Assembly (NCBI GenBank): GCA_965140365.1
Contig: OZ223196.1
From: Hydrogenovibrio sp965140365
Lineage (GTDB): Bacteria; Pseudomonadota; Gammaproteobacteria; Thiomicrospirales; Thiomicrospiraceae
Reading direction: 5' to 3' (one strand)
Length of the DNA stretch: 64,000 nucleotides
Positions 27,040 to 36,399 of the stretch are shown here, in pieces. Numbering within the stretch: position 1 is the first letter of the stretch; each line of letters begins with the position of its first letter. The notes beneath the pieces are model-generated. The model did no database searches and was not told the origin of the DNA. It worked only from the letters and a program-made list of their open reading frames with translations. The translations under genes were made by a program, and so were the position numbers.

Positions 27040-27114
27040 AAATCTCTCAAAAACATTGGCTACGATTTTAGGTATTATACGAAAACGATTATCAAGATAC
27101 AGAAAGGTTCGCCC

Positions 27115-27312
27115 GTGTTAACAACGTTGATTTATGGCATGCTACTGACGGCTTTGGTTTTGGCCGCGCTTTGGTTGGGGTTTCGGTTCCTGAGACGCTT
27201 TCCGGCATTTGACGGCTTCAACACCCGCACCGCCAACAAGCGCATGTTGCAATTGACCTTAATTCTGTATTTCACCGGCGTGGTGCTGACCGTTTACTGG
27301 ATGCTGAACTAA
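27115..27312 (+). CDS. 65-residue two-span membrane protein
   Basis: The GTG at 27115 has GAAAGG upstream. The protein consists of a first transmembrane helix (TLIYGMLLTALVLAALWLGF), a basic loop with RFLRRFPAFDGFNTRTANK, and a second helix ending in VLTVYWMLN. I do not recognise the family. It lies divergently from queF and 68 bp before the hydrolase gene, and could be cotranscribed with the latter. Confidence 0.6.
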   Translation: MLTTLIYGMLLTALVLAALWLGFRFLRRFPAFDGFNTRTANKRMLQLTLILYFTGVVLTVYWMLN

Positions 27313-27380
27313 CCTTTCTTCCGAGTCAGAGAGGAATCGCATATAATCGACCATACCCTTTAAAACAAAAGGATTTTTGT

Positions 27381-28490
27381 ATGACGCACGCCTCTAAACG
27401 CCTTCCGTTTCTGCAACGCGCTTCGCTGTTACCTTTTGCTATCGTAACGGCGTTGAGTTCTCTGCCTTTAACCGCCGACGCTTGTACCCGAGCGCTCTAT
27501 ACCGGTGACGACAACATGGTGGTCACCGGACGCAACATGGATTGGATGGAAGACATGTCCTCCAACTTGTGGCTGTTCCCGGCCGGTATGAAGCGCGACA
27601 GTGCCGCTGGAAAACATTCATTTTCCTGGACATCCAAATACGGCAGCGTCATTACCTCCGGTTACCATGCCGCCACTACCGATGGTATGAACGAAAAAGG
27701 CCTGGTCGCCAACATACTCTTCCTGGCGGAATCGGACTACGGAAAACCCGACAATAAACGCCCGATAATGTCCAACAGCGTCTGGACACAATATGTTTTG
27801 GATAACTTCGCTACGGTGGCTGAAGCGGTCAAAGCCTTACGCAAAGCCACGTTTCAAGTGCAAGGCCCGACACTACCGAACGGTTCGCCATCCTCTTTAC
27901 ACTTGGCCATTTCGGATGCTACCGGTGATTCCGCCATTTTCGAATACCTCAACGGCAAGCTCACCATTCACCACAGCCGAAATTACACCGTGATGACCAA
28001 CTCTCCGCCCTATTCGCAACAATTGGCCATCAACGCTTACTGGGAACAAATTGGCGGCACAAAATTCCTGCCCGGCACCATCAGCGCGGCCGATCGGTTT
28101 GCCCGAACCCATTACTTCATTAGCGGCATCCCACGCAAAATCGATTCAAAGTTGATTAAAAGCGTTCCCAATCAATCCTTTAAGAATCAAGCCGTCGCCA
28201 GCGTGATGAGTGTTCAAAGAGCCGTCAGCGTCCCCATCGGCATTAGCACCCCAGGGCAACCCAACTTATCTTCCACCCTGTGGCGTACCGTCTCGGATCA
28301 GAAAAATCACGTTTACTACTTTGACGCCGCCAATCGCCCGAACACTTTCTGGGTTTCCTTGAAACAGGCGGATTTGACACCCGGACAACCGGCCAAAAAA
28401 CTCACCATCGAGAAAGGGGAGATTTTTTCGGGCGACGTCACGAAGCAGTTCAAACCGGCCAAACCCTTTCAATATTTACCCGTGCCGTAA
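27381..28490 (+). CDS. Exported choloylglycine hydrolase / penicillin V acylase-like Ntn hydrolase
   Basis: The 369-residue precursor has a signal peptide whose cleavage after TADA exposes Cys35 as the N-terminal nucleophile of the mature enzyme, as in Ntn hydrolases. The following CTRALY and VTGRNMDW motifs are typical of the choloylglycine hydrolase family. A free-living autotroph has no bile acids to hydrolyse, so the natural substrate is more likely an acyl amide such as an acyl-homoserine lactone or peptide; that is inference. AAAGGA precedes the ATG. Confidence 0.85.
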   Translation: MTHASKRLPFLQRASLLPFAIVTALSSLPLTADACTRALYTGDDNMVVTGRNMDWMEDMSSNLWLFPAGMKRDSAAGKHSFSWTSKYGSVITSGYHAATTDGMNEKGLVANILFLAESDYGKPDNKRPIMSNSVWTQYVLDNFATVAEAVKALRKATFQVQGPTLPNGSPSSLHLAISDATGDSAIFEYLNGKLTIHHSRNYTVMTNSPPYSQQLAINAYWEQIGGTKFLPGTISAADRFARTHYFISGIPRKIDSKLIKSVPNQSFKNQAVASVMSVQRAVSVPIGISTPGQPNLSSTLWRTVSDQKNHVYYFDAANRPNTFWVSLKQADLTPGQPAKKLTIEKGEIFSGDVTKQFKPAKPFQYLPVP

Positions 28491-28495
28491 TGCGC

Positions 28496-29341
28496 TTAAA
28501 GTTTAGAAAGGCGCCGTTGCAATGCGGCGCTTTGTGTTTGAAATTCCGCCATTTTGGTTTGGTAAACCGGTTGAATGGTTTCCCAGTGTTCCGGCTGAGG
28601 TAATGTCTCTTTCAAGCGATGTTTCAACATCATAAAATCATGCTCCCGGCCTAACAATTCACCCAGTTCGTCCAAACATTGAATGCGCTTGCGCTGACCC
28701 CGCAACCCAAGTTGTCGCAACAGCTTCAATTGATAATAAGCGTATTTCACCCATTTTCGCCAGGCGTGGCGTTGTTCGAGCTGACCCGGCTTAAACGCCT
28801 GTTTTCCAAGCGCCCGACATCGGGTAAACGTCATCGCCAACCCTTCTTTCAATGGGCCATCGGATTGAAAGTCGAATTTCAATTTTCGCCAGGCCTGGCG
28901 TTCTTTTTTCAAAGCCTGAATCACTTTATCCCACGGAATCGGCGGCGGAGGCGGTTCGTTCATCCAGGCTTTCAGCATCGCCATCAGACAGTGCTTTTCA
29001 GATTCGGGCGCTAACTCGACCAGATCCAAAAGTGTATCCATCAGGACTTCACGGTCGCGCATGGCAGACAGTTGTTTGCCGGTCAGACGCATACGTTTTT
29101 TGGCGGCTTGAAAGGTCAGACGTGGCACAGCGAATCGGACCAGTTGCCAATAGGCGCGGAGGTGTTTCAGTAAGACACGCAGGGCATGCACCGATTCTTT
29201 ATCGTCACGGTGTTTGGATTGCGCCAACGCAAGGGCGTTTTCCAACAAGGAAAGAATTTCCTGTTGCAGTTGTGCCAGCCGCTCGGCATCGGACATCTGA
29301 CCGAAAAACGGCTCGGCCCAGTCCACGGCGGATTTTTTCAT
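28496..29341 (-). CDS. CHAD domain protein
   Basis: The 281-residue helical protein has the CHAD features: conserved His and Arg/Lys pairs such as VHALRVLLKHLRAYWQ and a second half with HAWRKWVKYAYYQLKLLR. CHAD domains bind inorganic polyphosphate. GGAG before the ATG at 29341 decides the start. It has no polyphosphate kinase or CYTH domain neighbour here. A CCAGGCCTGG copy lies within the gene at 28889. Localised in the cytoplasm as no signal is visible. Confidence 0.85.
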   Translation of the reverse strand: MKKSAVDWAEPFFGQMSDAERLAQLQQEILSLLENALALAQSKHRDDKESVHALRVLLKHLRAYWQLVRFAVPRLTFQAAKKRMRLTGKQLSAMRDREVLMDTLLDLVELAPESEKHCLMAMLKAWMNEPPPPPIPWDKVIQALKKERQAWRKLKFDFQSDGPLKEGLAMTFTRCRALGKQAFKPGQLEQRHAWRKWVKYAYYQLKLLRQLGLRGQRKRIQCLDELGELLGREHDFMMLKHRLKETLPQPEHWETIQPVYQTKMAEFQTQSAALQRRLSKL

Positions 29342-29447
29342 GTTTGACTCCAAACGCCACCCGAATGACGCTATCTTAACCTAAGTCTATGACATGATTA
29401 TGAAAGCTTTCCCGACGGCGTGCCGCCCCGGACACCAGAACAGAAAA

Positions 29448-29736
29448 TCAGCGTCCGTCGTTGTCGCATTCAAGCGCACAGCCCAGCGCATCCATCGCCG
29501 CTTGAAAATCGGGCAAGGCTTGCTCGGGCAGTTGCACCTGCATTATGACCTGGCTGTGGTAATCCACCGACACCACCTCACCGTCCACCAAGCCGAGCTG
29601 GTGGCGCACCGGTTGTTCCTGCGCGAAATCGCAGGTAATTCGACACACCGTTACATCCACCTGCTCCGTCACCGACAAGCTTTCCATCACCGCCTGTGCG
29701 GCTTGGCCATAAGCGCGTGTCAGACCGCCGGCTCCA
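29448..29736 (-). pseudogene. yigZ: 3' fragment of the native yigZ gene, cut by the island
   Basis: On the minus strand the frame reads GAGGLTRAYGQAAQAVMESL and continues to the stop codon at 29448. This is the second half of a YigZ/IMPACT-family protein, including the small C-terminal ferredoxin-like domain. Its GC-rich composition matches the host. The sequence turns abruptly AT-rich at about 29737. The matching 5' half is at 36418-36636. About 34 residues (100 bp) of the middle are missing from both. Confidence 0.85.
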
Positions 29737-30030
29737 GCTTGATGTTGCTTTACACACGAAAGACAATTTGATAGACATTAAAAATGTGTTAAAAACTCAA
29801 AGAGTTCTGTATGTCTATGGTTTTCTCAAAAAACACACAGTAAACTGATATAGCTTCGTCTATGAAATTCAATTCTCAAAAGTAGTTTCAACATGATGTT
29901 TCAAAGATTTAAATATTAGAATTTAAATGTTTAATATTCAAAACCTGATACTTAAAAGAATGACAATATTTGCAATTTTTACCAATGCAACTAAACTTGA
30001 AATATATTTATCAATAGGTTCCTTGCTAAC

Positions 30031-30873
30031 GTGCTTAATTCAGTCATCAAATTTGAGCTACATCTATACAAACAAAAAAAAAGTTTGTTTTCGTTCGGCA
30101 AGAACGAACATAATAAAGCCAGTGTTCAGGAAATAATATTCAATGCAATAAAGGACAATCAAGAAACGCCCGAAACCCTACATGAATATAAAATAAAAAT
30201 TCCTTCCGAATGGTCAGAGATTGAAAAAAAGTATAAAAACGTTAGTCTTATAAATGCAAAGGAAAATCTCACCTTTTACCTCGAACATGAAGGTATCGAC
30301 ATCTATCTCTTTTCCTTGAACAATTCAACTTCTGGACTACAAAAACAAGATGAAACATTTGAAGTCATAGCTTTTGGTCAAGGCTCACCAGAAGAACTAA
30401 CCCATGTTATATTCAAAAAATTACGCGATTTATCCTCAAACTTCCAAATCAACTTTTCAACAAAAAAGGCTCAAAAAGTCTTTGCATTTCCAATAACCCC
30501 TGATAAAAGCGATATAGTTGATCCTAGTTTGATGTTACAAATAGAATTAATTCAAAATAATTCAAAAATTGATAATGAAAAAATTTCGCGCTGGGCTGTA
30601 ATGTTTATTGCAGGGTTGGTATTGCTAAAAACGATGGCGACAAACGATAAACTTTATGCTTTTGGAGGGAGTCTGTTAGTAATGTTAGTAATCGAACTAT
30701 GTATCTACTATATAGTCCTCCCCATGTTAAATAAAGATAAAATAAGTTTGAACGTCCCTCCAGAACCAGAAGCAGTTTTATTTTTACAGCCTCATCGAAA
30801 ACAAAAAACAGAACAATCTGAGACAATGGTTGACAATGATGATCTATTAACGTCTCCGGAGAATAAAAGATGA
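30031..30873 (+). CDS. Island membrane protein of unknown function, partner of the DGQHR protein
   Basis: The 280-residue protein has a soluble N-terminal part of about 180 residues, two transmembrane helices (about 188-201 and 210-230, the first weak) and a hydrophilic C-terminal tail. The GTG start at 30031 has no good ribosome-binding site. An overlapping reading frame (29927-30136) with a hydrophobic segment joins this one at a run of nine A residues near 30074, so the true N-terminus may be longer. Its stop overlaps the next start by 4 bp. I recognise no family. Confidence 0.65.
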   Translation: MLNSVIKFELHLYKQKKSLFSFGKNEHNKASVQEIIFNAIKDNQETPETLHEYKIKIPSEWSEIEKKYKNVSLINAKENLTFYLEHEGIDIYLFSLNNSTSGLQKQDETFEVIAFGQGSPEELTHVIFKKLRDLSSNFQINFSTKKAQKVFAFPITPDKSDIVDPSLMLQIELIQNNSKIDNEKISRWAVMFIAGLVLLKTMATNDKLYAFGGSLLVMLVIELCIYYIVLPMLNKDKISLNVPPEPEAVLFLQPHRKQKTEQSETMVDNDDLLTSPENKR

Positions 30874-31994
30874 TCCTTCCTTACATCACATTACAGCAAA
30901 GAGGAGAAGTTTTTTTCCTCTGTAAGTTAAATGCAGACACTCTAGTAAAGCATCTCAATTTCCATTTTAGAGAACCATATTCAGAATTAAAAACTTCGAA
31001 AGAAATAGAAGACCACGAAAAATATATTCAAAAACTTCAAAAAGCGGGGATTGAACTATCCTCAACAGAGGAAGGGATACAAAGACGTGTTCAGATTGAT
31101 AGAATCAAAAATATTAAGGATTTTATTGAGTCAAATGAAACAAATTTTTTACCTTCAAATGTTCTTTTGTCTGCTGACGTTTCAGAATTACAAGATTTTG
31201 AAAACAATTACTTATCATACGAAGACAAACAAACCGGAGCATTTAAATTCCCAGACAATTTTTACTTCTCAATAATCGATGGTCAGCACCGTCTTGCTGG
31301 TTTGGCATTAGTTGAATCAAGCATTAGAAAAGAAATGGAAATTCCAATAGTGCTTTTCCTAAACGTCTCAAGGCCAGTGGCTAGTAAGCTTTTTGCAGAC
31401 ATAAATGGAAAACAAAAATCCGTCAGCAAGTCATTAATATATGACCTATCAGCTACCGATGAAAATAACACCCTAATAAAACGCTTTCAACGTATCTGTT
31501 CTAGTTTTTATCAAGACAGAGAAGGCCCTCTTTATCGACAAATAAAAATGCTAGGAATTGGACATGGTTCTATTTCTCAGGCCTTCTTTATTGACTACAC
31601 AATGGAGGCCATTGACAGAACCTCATTAAAAAAGGCCGAACCCCAAGAAATTTATAACCAATTATTTAAATACTTTAGAGCCTTTCAAGAAACCTTTCCC
31701 GACGATTGGCCCGTACCAAGAGACTTAAAATCCCATAAAGAGCTAGAAGAGCATGAAGAAATGGTCCTTAAGTATAGAAAGAGCCAACTGCTAAAAACAA
31801 ACGGATTTGGAGCCATTTTGAAATTATTTCCCGATGTTTATCATCAAACGAAAGGAAATTCGGATAAATTTAAACTGTTAATTTCAAGACTTCATGAGTA
31901 CGATTGGACACTACCGCAAGCAACAGGAACAGGGAAAGGTATTCAAGGAAAAATCAAGGATGAATTAAAAACATTATTAGAAGGTTACTCATAA
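30870..31994 (+). CDS. DGQHR-domain protein (DndB-related)
   Basis: The 374-residue protein carries DGQHRLAGL at residues 137-145, followed by the usual IVLFLNV and ADINGKQKSVSKSL blocks. DGQHR proteins include DndB, a regulator in DNA phosphorothioation systems, and many uncharacterised proteins of defence islands. None of dndA, C, D or E is present, so this is not a Dnd system. ATGA overlap with the upstream membrane protein gene implies a two-gene unit. Its position beside a restriction-modification operon suggests a defence function (inference). Confidence 0.8.
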   Translation: MILPYITLQQRGEVFFLCKLNADTLVKHLNFHFREPYSELKTSKEIEDHEKYIQKLQKAGIELSSTEEGIQRRVQIDRIKNIKDFIESNETNFLPSNVLLSADVSELQDFENNYLSYEDKQTGAFKFPDNFYFSIIDGQHRLAGLALVESSIRKEMEIPIVLFLNVSRPVASKLFADINGKQKSVSKSLIYDLSATDENNTLIKRFQRICSSFYQDREGPLYRQIKMLGIGHGSISQAFFIDYTMEAIDRTSLKKAEPQEIYNQLFKYFRAFQETFPDDWPVPRDLKSHKELEEHEEMVLKYRKSQLLKTNGFGAILKLFPDVYHQTKGNSDKFKLLISRLHEYDWTLPQATGTGKGIQGKIKDELKTLLEGYS

Positions 31995-32116
31995 TCTAGA
32001 AAAGCTTTAATCTCTCCACGAATTTTATGAGCCTGTTTTCAGATTGCTGATCAGAAAGTAAATGAGTGGCGATTCACTGTGTACGCATTTTGTCATCTAG
32101 AAAGGAAAAATTACTT

Positions 32117-32713
32117 TTACCCTTCAATTATTTCGATAGAAGTATTATGGAATTCTTGCTTCAAGCGAGAAATAAAAGCCTCAGGAAGACTTACCGCAAT
32201 CCTCACTTCATATGAATAATCTATTTTCAATATTTCCCCCTGAAGCGATTCAATAATTTTTCTTAAGCTATTTTCTTCACTAAATGGGCAATTAACTAAT
32301 AGTTCAACATGTGTTATATGTTCTTCAACCTCTAATGCTTTTAATGCTTTTTGTGCCGATTCTCTATATGCTCGAACCAGTCCGCCTGCACCCAAGCGAA
32401 TACCTCCGAAGTACCTGACAATTACTACGGCCACATTGCCAATACTACTATAATTGATTTGACTAAGGATTGGTTTTCCCGCGGTCCCGCTTGGTTCTCC
32501 ATCATCATTACTCGCACAATTTGTAGAGTTCTTAGGATCTCCAAGTAAATATGCCCAACAAACATGCCTTGCATCTGGAAACGCATCTCGTAATTCTTGT
32601 ATAAACTCCATCGCCTGATCTCGAGAAATCACTTTTTTAGCAAATGAGATAAACCGACTTTTCTTAATCTCAATTTCTTCTGAAACACTATTAACAGGTT
32701 CTAAGTAAGACAT
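32117..32713 (-). CDS. yigZ: Complete YigZ/IMPACT-family protein carried by the island
   Basis: The 198-residue protein covers the whole family: EIEIKKSRFISFA at the start, DARHVCWAYLLG, DDGEPSGTAGKPIL, VRYFGGIRLGAGGL and the C-terminal domain from about 130. YigZ/IMPACT proteins are thought to act in translation or stress control. Its ATG follows the nuclease stop codon by one base (TGATATG), so it is coupled to the restriction-modification operon. It is AT-rich and diverged from the native copy that the island interrupts, and probably replaces its function. Confidence 0.92.
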   Translation of the reverse strand: MSYLEPVNSVSEEIEIKKSRFISFAKKVISRDQAMEFIQELRDAFPDARHVCWAYLLGDPKNSTNCASNDDGEPSGTAGKPILSQINYSSIGNVAVVIVRYFGGIRLGAGGLVRAYRESAQKALKALEVEEHITHVELLVNCPFSEENSLRKIIESLQGEILKIDYSYEVRIAVSLPEAFISRLKQEFHNTSIEIIEG

Positions 32714-32714
32714 A

Positions 32715-34400
32715 TCAACAGTTTGAGGATGCTTGGAATTTCTCTGAAATTCTCTTTTTCCACTCAGGAGCAGGATTATTACTGTCTAATCGGCAGTCGA
32801 TGAGTAAGTGCTTTAAAATTACCAATAAACTATTTGGGTCTTCTTTTCTTGATTCAAACAGGGTTTTAAAGTCTTGAAGAGTTGTGGGAACGATATGTAC
32901 ATTGATTTGTGAGTCGCCTGGTAAATACCACTCACCTAGACGGAATGTGTTAGCAGTATTAGTATCGATATTAATCGCTAAAAACAACCCAAAAACCCTT
33001 TTACCTGTTTCTGAAAATTCCTGTACAAAATTTGCTACGTGCCTCCTGACTGGTTCACCTTCAGCTGCTTCTTGCCTAGATGACTGGGTAAGAGTTACTT
33101 CAACAACAAGAACAAAGTCATCAAACTCAAAAACCAGATCTGAAGAGCCACTAGCCGCATGAGATAGAGGTTTAAAGTCAGGATCTACTTTAAAGTTTCT
33201 CGACTCCCAAGGAGGATTGACAATTGAGTTAATTGCTAAAAACGCACGCCAAACAATCCATTCAAAGTATGCAGGTCTCTCATTTTTAGGAATTTCTATT
33301 TCAGTACCGTCTTCAAGTGTCGCATTAAATTTATTATCTAAAAGCAAATTAAGATATGCGATAATTTCTTCAATTTCTTGAACCTGCTGAGCAGCGAACT
33401 CTTTCTCTCTGATCTTAAATAGTTGCTCTTCAAGCTCAAAACGCTTTGTATTTATAGCTGAGACTTCAGTTATCGCATTTAGCTCATCTTCAGAGACCTC
33501 AATACCATGCTCTTTTAACTTACTAGCAAATACCTTAGCAGTATCTTTTGCTGTATCTAAATTATCGGTTGGTAATGGAGCACCATTACAAAGACCTTGA
33601 TAATACTCAGTCAAATTTTGAGGTTTCCAAAAACTCTTAGCGATTTCTTCCGCCACAAAAATTTTGTCTTCATCCAAAAAAATACTGGTGCGTGATGACT
33701 TAAAAAGTCCAGTAGACTTTAAGTATCGAAAATTTGTATCGGAATAATCATTTTGAGTTGTTTCAGACAATCCAGACTTAGAAAGCCAAGTTTGCTTAAT
33801 CAAATCTTTTCTTGGTTTACCTTTAAGTTTTCTTAACTCACTCCTAAAAGAACTTATTTCATCGACTACAATATCAACCTTTTCATTCGACCAGCTTAGC
33901 TGAACAAAAATTGCCATTTCATGTTTGTTCAATTTGCTGTTACCGCATTTTTCTCTTAGGCCTAACATGACACTCAATACAAAAGAAAAAGGAGCAAAAC
34001 TTAAGTCATCATTATCGTCAGGTATACGATAAGCAGATAAAGCCCTAAGGTAACATTCTTGCCAAGTTTGAAGATTATCTGAATTTATTAACGTCAAACC
34101 ATTATTAGAAATAAAGTCAGATGCGCCAATTGCACTCTGAATATAAGAGTGTTTCTTTGGTAAATCAGGAACTAAAAACCCCATTCTTTCCATAGCTGAA
34201 CGCCATTTTCGACCAACACTATTGGTAGAGTCTGCTCCTAAAGAAACCAATTCAACTTTACCAAAACAGTCTCTTAATGCTTTATCCCCATCAGCACCCC
34301 GAATATGACCTTCCAGACCACACTCTCTAATCGCTATCAAACCATCTCTTAATCTCAATGCTGAACGAACAGTTGTATTACCAAAGTGCCACGCTTTCAT
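32715..34400 (-). CDS. AlwI-family type II restriction endonuclease
   Basis: The 561-residue protein begins with AWHFGNTTVRSALRLRDGL and has RKWRSAMERMGF soon after, both typical of the AlwI family (type IIS enzymes such as AlwI and MlyI relatives). The probable catalytic centre lies near residues 420-435: Asp in SSDLVFEF and Glu in VVEVTLTQ, followed by a RH motif. Thr thus replaces the usual Lys of the PD-(D/E)xK pattern, as commonly seen in this family. The methylase gene ends at the base before its ATG. Recognition sequence cannot be read from the protein. Confidence 0.85.
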   Translation of the reverse strand: MKAWHFGNTTVRSALRLRDGLIAIRECGLEGHIRGADGDKALRDCFGKVELVSLGADSTNSVGRKWRSAMERMGFLVPDLPKKHSYIQSAIGASDFISNNGLTLINSDNLQTWQECYLRALSAYRIPDDNDDLSFAPFSFVLSVMLGLREKCGNSKLNKHEMAIFVQLSWSNEKVDIVVDEISSFRSELRKLKGKPRKDLIKQTWLSKSGLSETTQNDYSDTNFRYLKSTGLFKSSRTSIFLDEDKIFVAEEIAKSFWKPQNLTEYYQGLCNGAPLPTDNLDTAKDTAKVFASKLKEHGIEVSEDELNAITEVSAINTKRFELEEQLFKIREKEFAAQQVQEIEEIIAYLNLLLDNKFNATLEDGTEIEIPKNERPAYFEWIVWRAFLAINSIVNPPWESRNFKVDPDFKPLSHAASGSSDLVFEFDDFVLVVEVTLTQSSRQEAAEGEPVRRHVANFVQEFSETGKRVFGLFLAINIDTNTANTFRLGEWYLPGDSQINVHIVPTTLQDFKTLFESRKEDPNSLLVILKHLLIDCRLDSNNPAPEWKKRISEKFQASSNC

Positions 34401-36290
34401 TTAGTAACCCACAAACAAATACTCTTTAACGGAGTTGTTATTACTTCCAACTTTATGACCATGATTACCAATAGAGTATTGATAGTCAACAGGAATCACT
34501 TCAACATTCCCTTTATATTTAGAGAGCAACGAAACCATTTCATCTAGTGTTGGTAAGCTATTTGATGAATATGAAACAAGCAGAATACTATCCCTATGTT
34601 TCTTGAAAAGCTTATCAAACGCCTCATAAGCTCCCGTTCTCGACGAAAAAGGAGTTGGATAAGATTTAAATTTCTTCGTCTTGGTGTGCTCTTGAATTTC
34701 AATCCCTTTCCAATCTCTAGCTATACCCTCAACAAAATGGTATCGACGAACATACTCATTGTCAGAGTGAGGCGAGTAATATGGAGGGTCTATGTACACT
34801 AAGTCAGTTTTTGTATTTAGAGACATTGCATCAAGGTTTCTTGATAAATTTTCCTGTCCGTTATCGAAAACAGCTAAGTTAATTTGTTCTATTGCATTTA
34901 CAAAATGGTCTTTTAGTGTTGTTTGAAGGTCTTTCCTACCATCATCATACCTGTGACCAACATAAGTAAAGATTCCTCTAGGTCTCTTTTTAAAACAAGC
35001 TCTAACTAAAGCAGATGTTGCTATTGCTCTTTTTGTACTGCTTCTAAACTTTTTTATGTTTGCTCTTACCTGATCAATGAAAATATTTTCATCTTCGGTG
35101 AAGTACAGGTCTTTAAATGTATTTTCAACGAATCCATCACAAAGGCCCTTATCCGACAAAAGAAATTCAATATCCTTGTCAGTAAGCGTAACAGTGTTGT
35201 TTTCTACCATAGCTTTTGTATATAGAGAAGAAAATGACATATAGTCATTACTTACAACCTTTTTCCCTTGAGCTTTAAACATATAACTAACTACGCCAGA
35301 GCCTGAAAACAAATCCAAAACACTATCAAAATCAAACTGAGAAGCAATGCCCCAAATCTGCTGTAATAACTTATTCTTAGAACCCATATAACGAGTCGAA
35401 GGATACATTGAAACTTGTTTGGGGAGCTGATCAGGAACAATTCTTAAATCAAATTTTTTCTTTGGAGGAATGTCTACAATTACATCTTCACCAGTCCGTT
35501 TACCGCCCTTACAAGAGATGTGTCTTTTTGTGCTATGCACTTCGATTTTATACTTACCAAAAAGTTCATGTACGAGAGGGTGATTAGAGTTAGTCAAAAT
35601 TACATGACATCCTAATTCTCGGAGTCTTTCCACTTCTTCCGCCAACTCAATATGATCTTCTTCATAGAACTGTTCTTTTGTATATCTTTTAAAGTCTGAA
35701 TAATCAGAAATTGGTAGGTATGGGGGATCTAGAAATACTAAATCATTAGGTTCTGCGAATTGACCCAAAACTTCTCTATAGCCTCCATTGATAATGGTTG
35801 CTTTTTGAAGTAATTTGGAAGCATTATTAAGGTTTTCGTAGTCAACAATCGTAGGATTTTTATAACGCCCGAATGGGACGTTAAACTGCCCCTTTTTGTT
35901 CACTCGATACAAACCATTAAAACAGGTTTTGTTCAAATAAAGTGTTCTTGCCGCTTTTTCAGAATCGGATAGTTTAGAAGTATCCAAAGCACGAACGTGA
36001 TAGAAACATTCTCCTGTATTGCTGTATTTTTCTAGGAAAGAAATTACAGTATCAAGATTATTCGCAACTTGAGTATAAAGGTTAACTAATTCTGGATTTA
36101 GATCAGAAATAACAGAATTTTCGTAACTTAAGCTAAAGAATAGAGCACCACCACCAAAAAATGGCTCTATGTACTTATTGTAATGATTAGGAATATGTGG
36201 ATAAATTTTGTCCAATAATTGAGTTTTCCCTCCAGCCCACTTCAAAATGGGTTTGTAGCTACTACCAATCAAAAGACATTCTTGTTGCAT
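34401..36290 (-). CDS. Fused double N6-adenine DNA methyltransferase
   Basis: The 629-residue protein is two D12-class (Dam-like) methylases in tandem. Domain 1 has KWAGGKTQLL, EPFFGGGALF (42-51) and DPPY at 188-191. Domain 2 starts near 298 with RYMGSKNKLLQ, FSGSG at 328-332 and DPPY at 501-504. Two adenine methylases in one chain suit an asymmetric recognition site, where each strand needs its own enzyme, as with FokI. It is the first gene of the restriction operon and should protect host DNA. AGGGT before ATG is a weak ribosome-binding site. Confidence 0.92.
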   Translation of the reverse strand: MQQECLLIGSSYKPILKWAGGKTQLLDKIYPHIPNHYNKYIEPFFGGGALFFSLSYENSVISDLNPELVNLYTQVANNLDTVISFLEKYSNTGECFYHVRALDTSKLSDSEKAARTLYLNKTCFNGLYRVNKKGQFNVPFGRYKNPTIVDYENLNNASKLLQKATIINGGYREVLGQFAEPNDLVFLDPPYLPISDYSDFKRYTKEQFYEEDHIELAEEVERLRELGCHVILTNSNHPLVHELFGKYKIEVHSTKRHISCKGGKRTGEDVIVDIPPKKKFDLRIVPDQLPKQVSMYPSTRYMGSKNKLLQQIWGIASQFDFDSVLDLFSGSGVVSYMFKAQGKKVVSNDYMSFSSLYTKAMVENNTVTLTDKDIEFLLSDKGLCDGFVENTFKDLYFTEDENIFIDQVRANIKKFRSSTKRAIATSALVRACFKKRPRGIFTYVGHRYDDGRKDLQTTLKDHFVNAIEQINLAVFDNGQENLSRNLDAMSLNTKTDLVYIDPPYYSPHSDNEYVRRYHFVEGIARDWKGIEIQEHTKTKKFKSYPTPFSSRTGAYEAFDKLFKKHRDSILLVSYSSNSLPTLDEMVSLLSKYKGNVEVIPVDYQYSIGNHGHKVGSNNNSVKEYLFVGY

Positions 36291-36399
36291 TACCCTGACA
36301 CCGAATTAATTTTCATTAGCTTTTTATTTTACCACGTACTAGTAATTCATTTATGATCTGAATGGACAACTTTACCACTTTCCAGTTGATTAATTTTAT

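Noticed and set aside
29578..29778. Open frame crossing the left island junction
   Set aside because: It is in a different frame from the YigZ remnant, is Ser/Arg-rich and has no family features.
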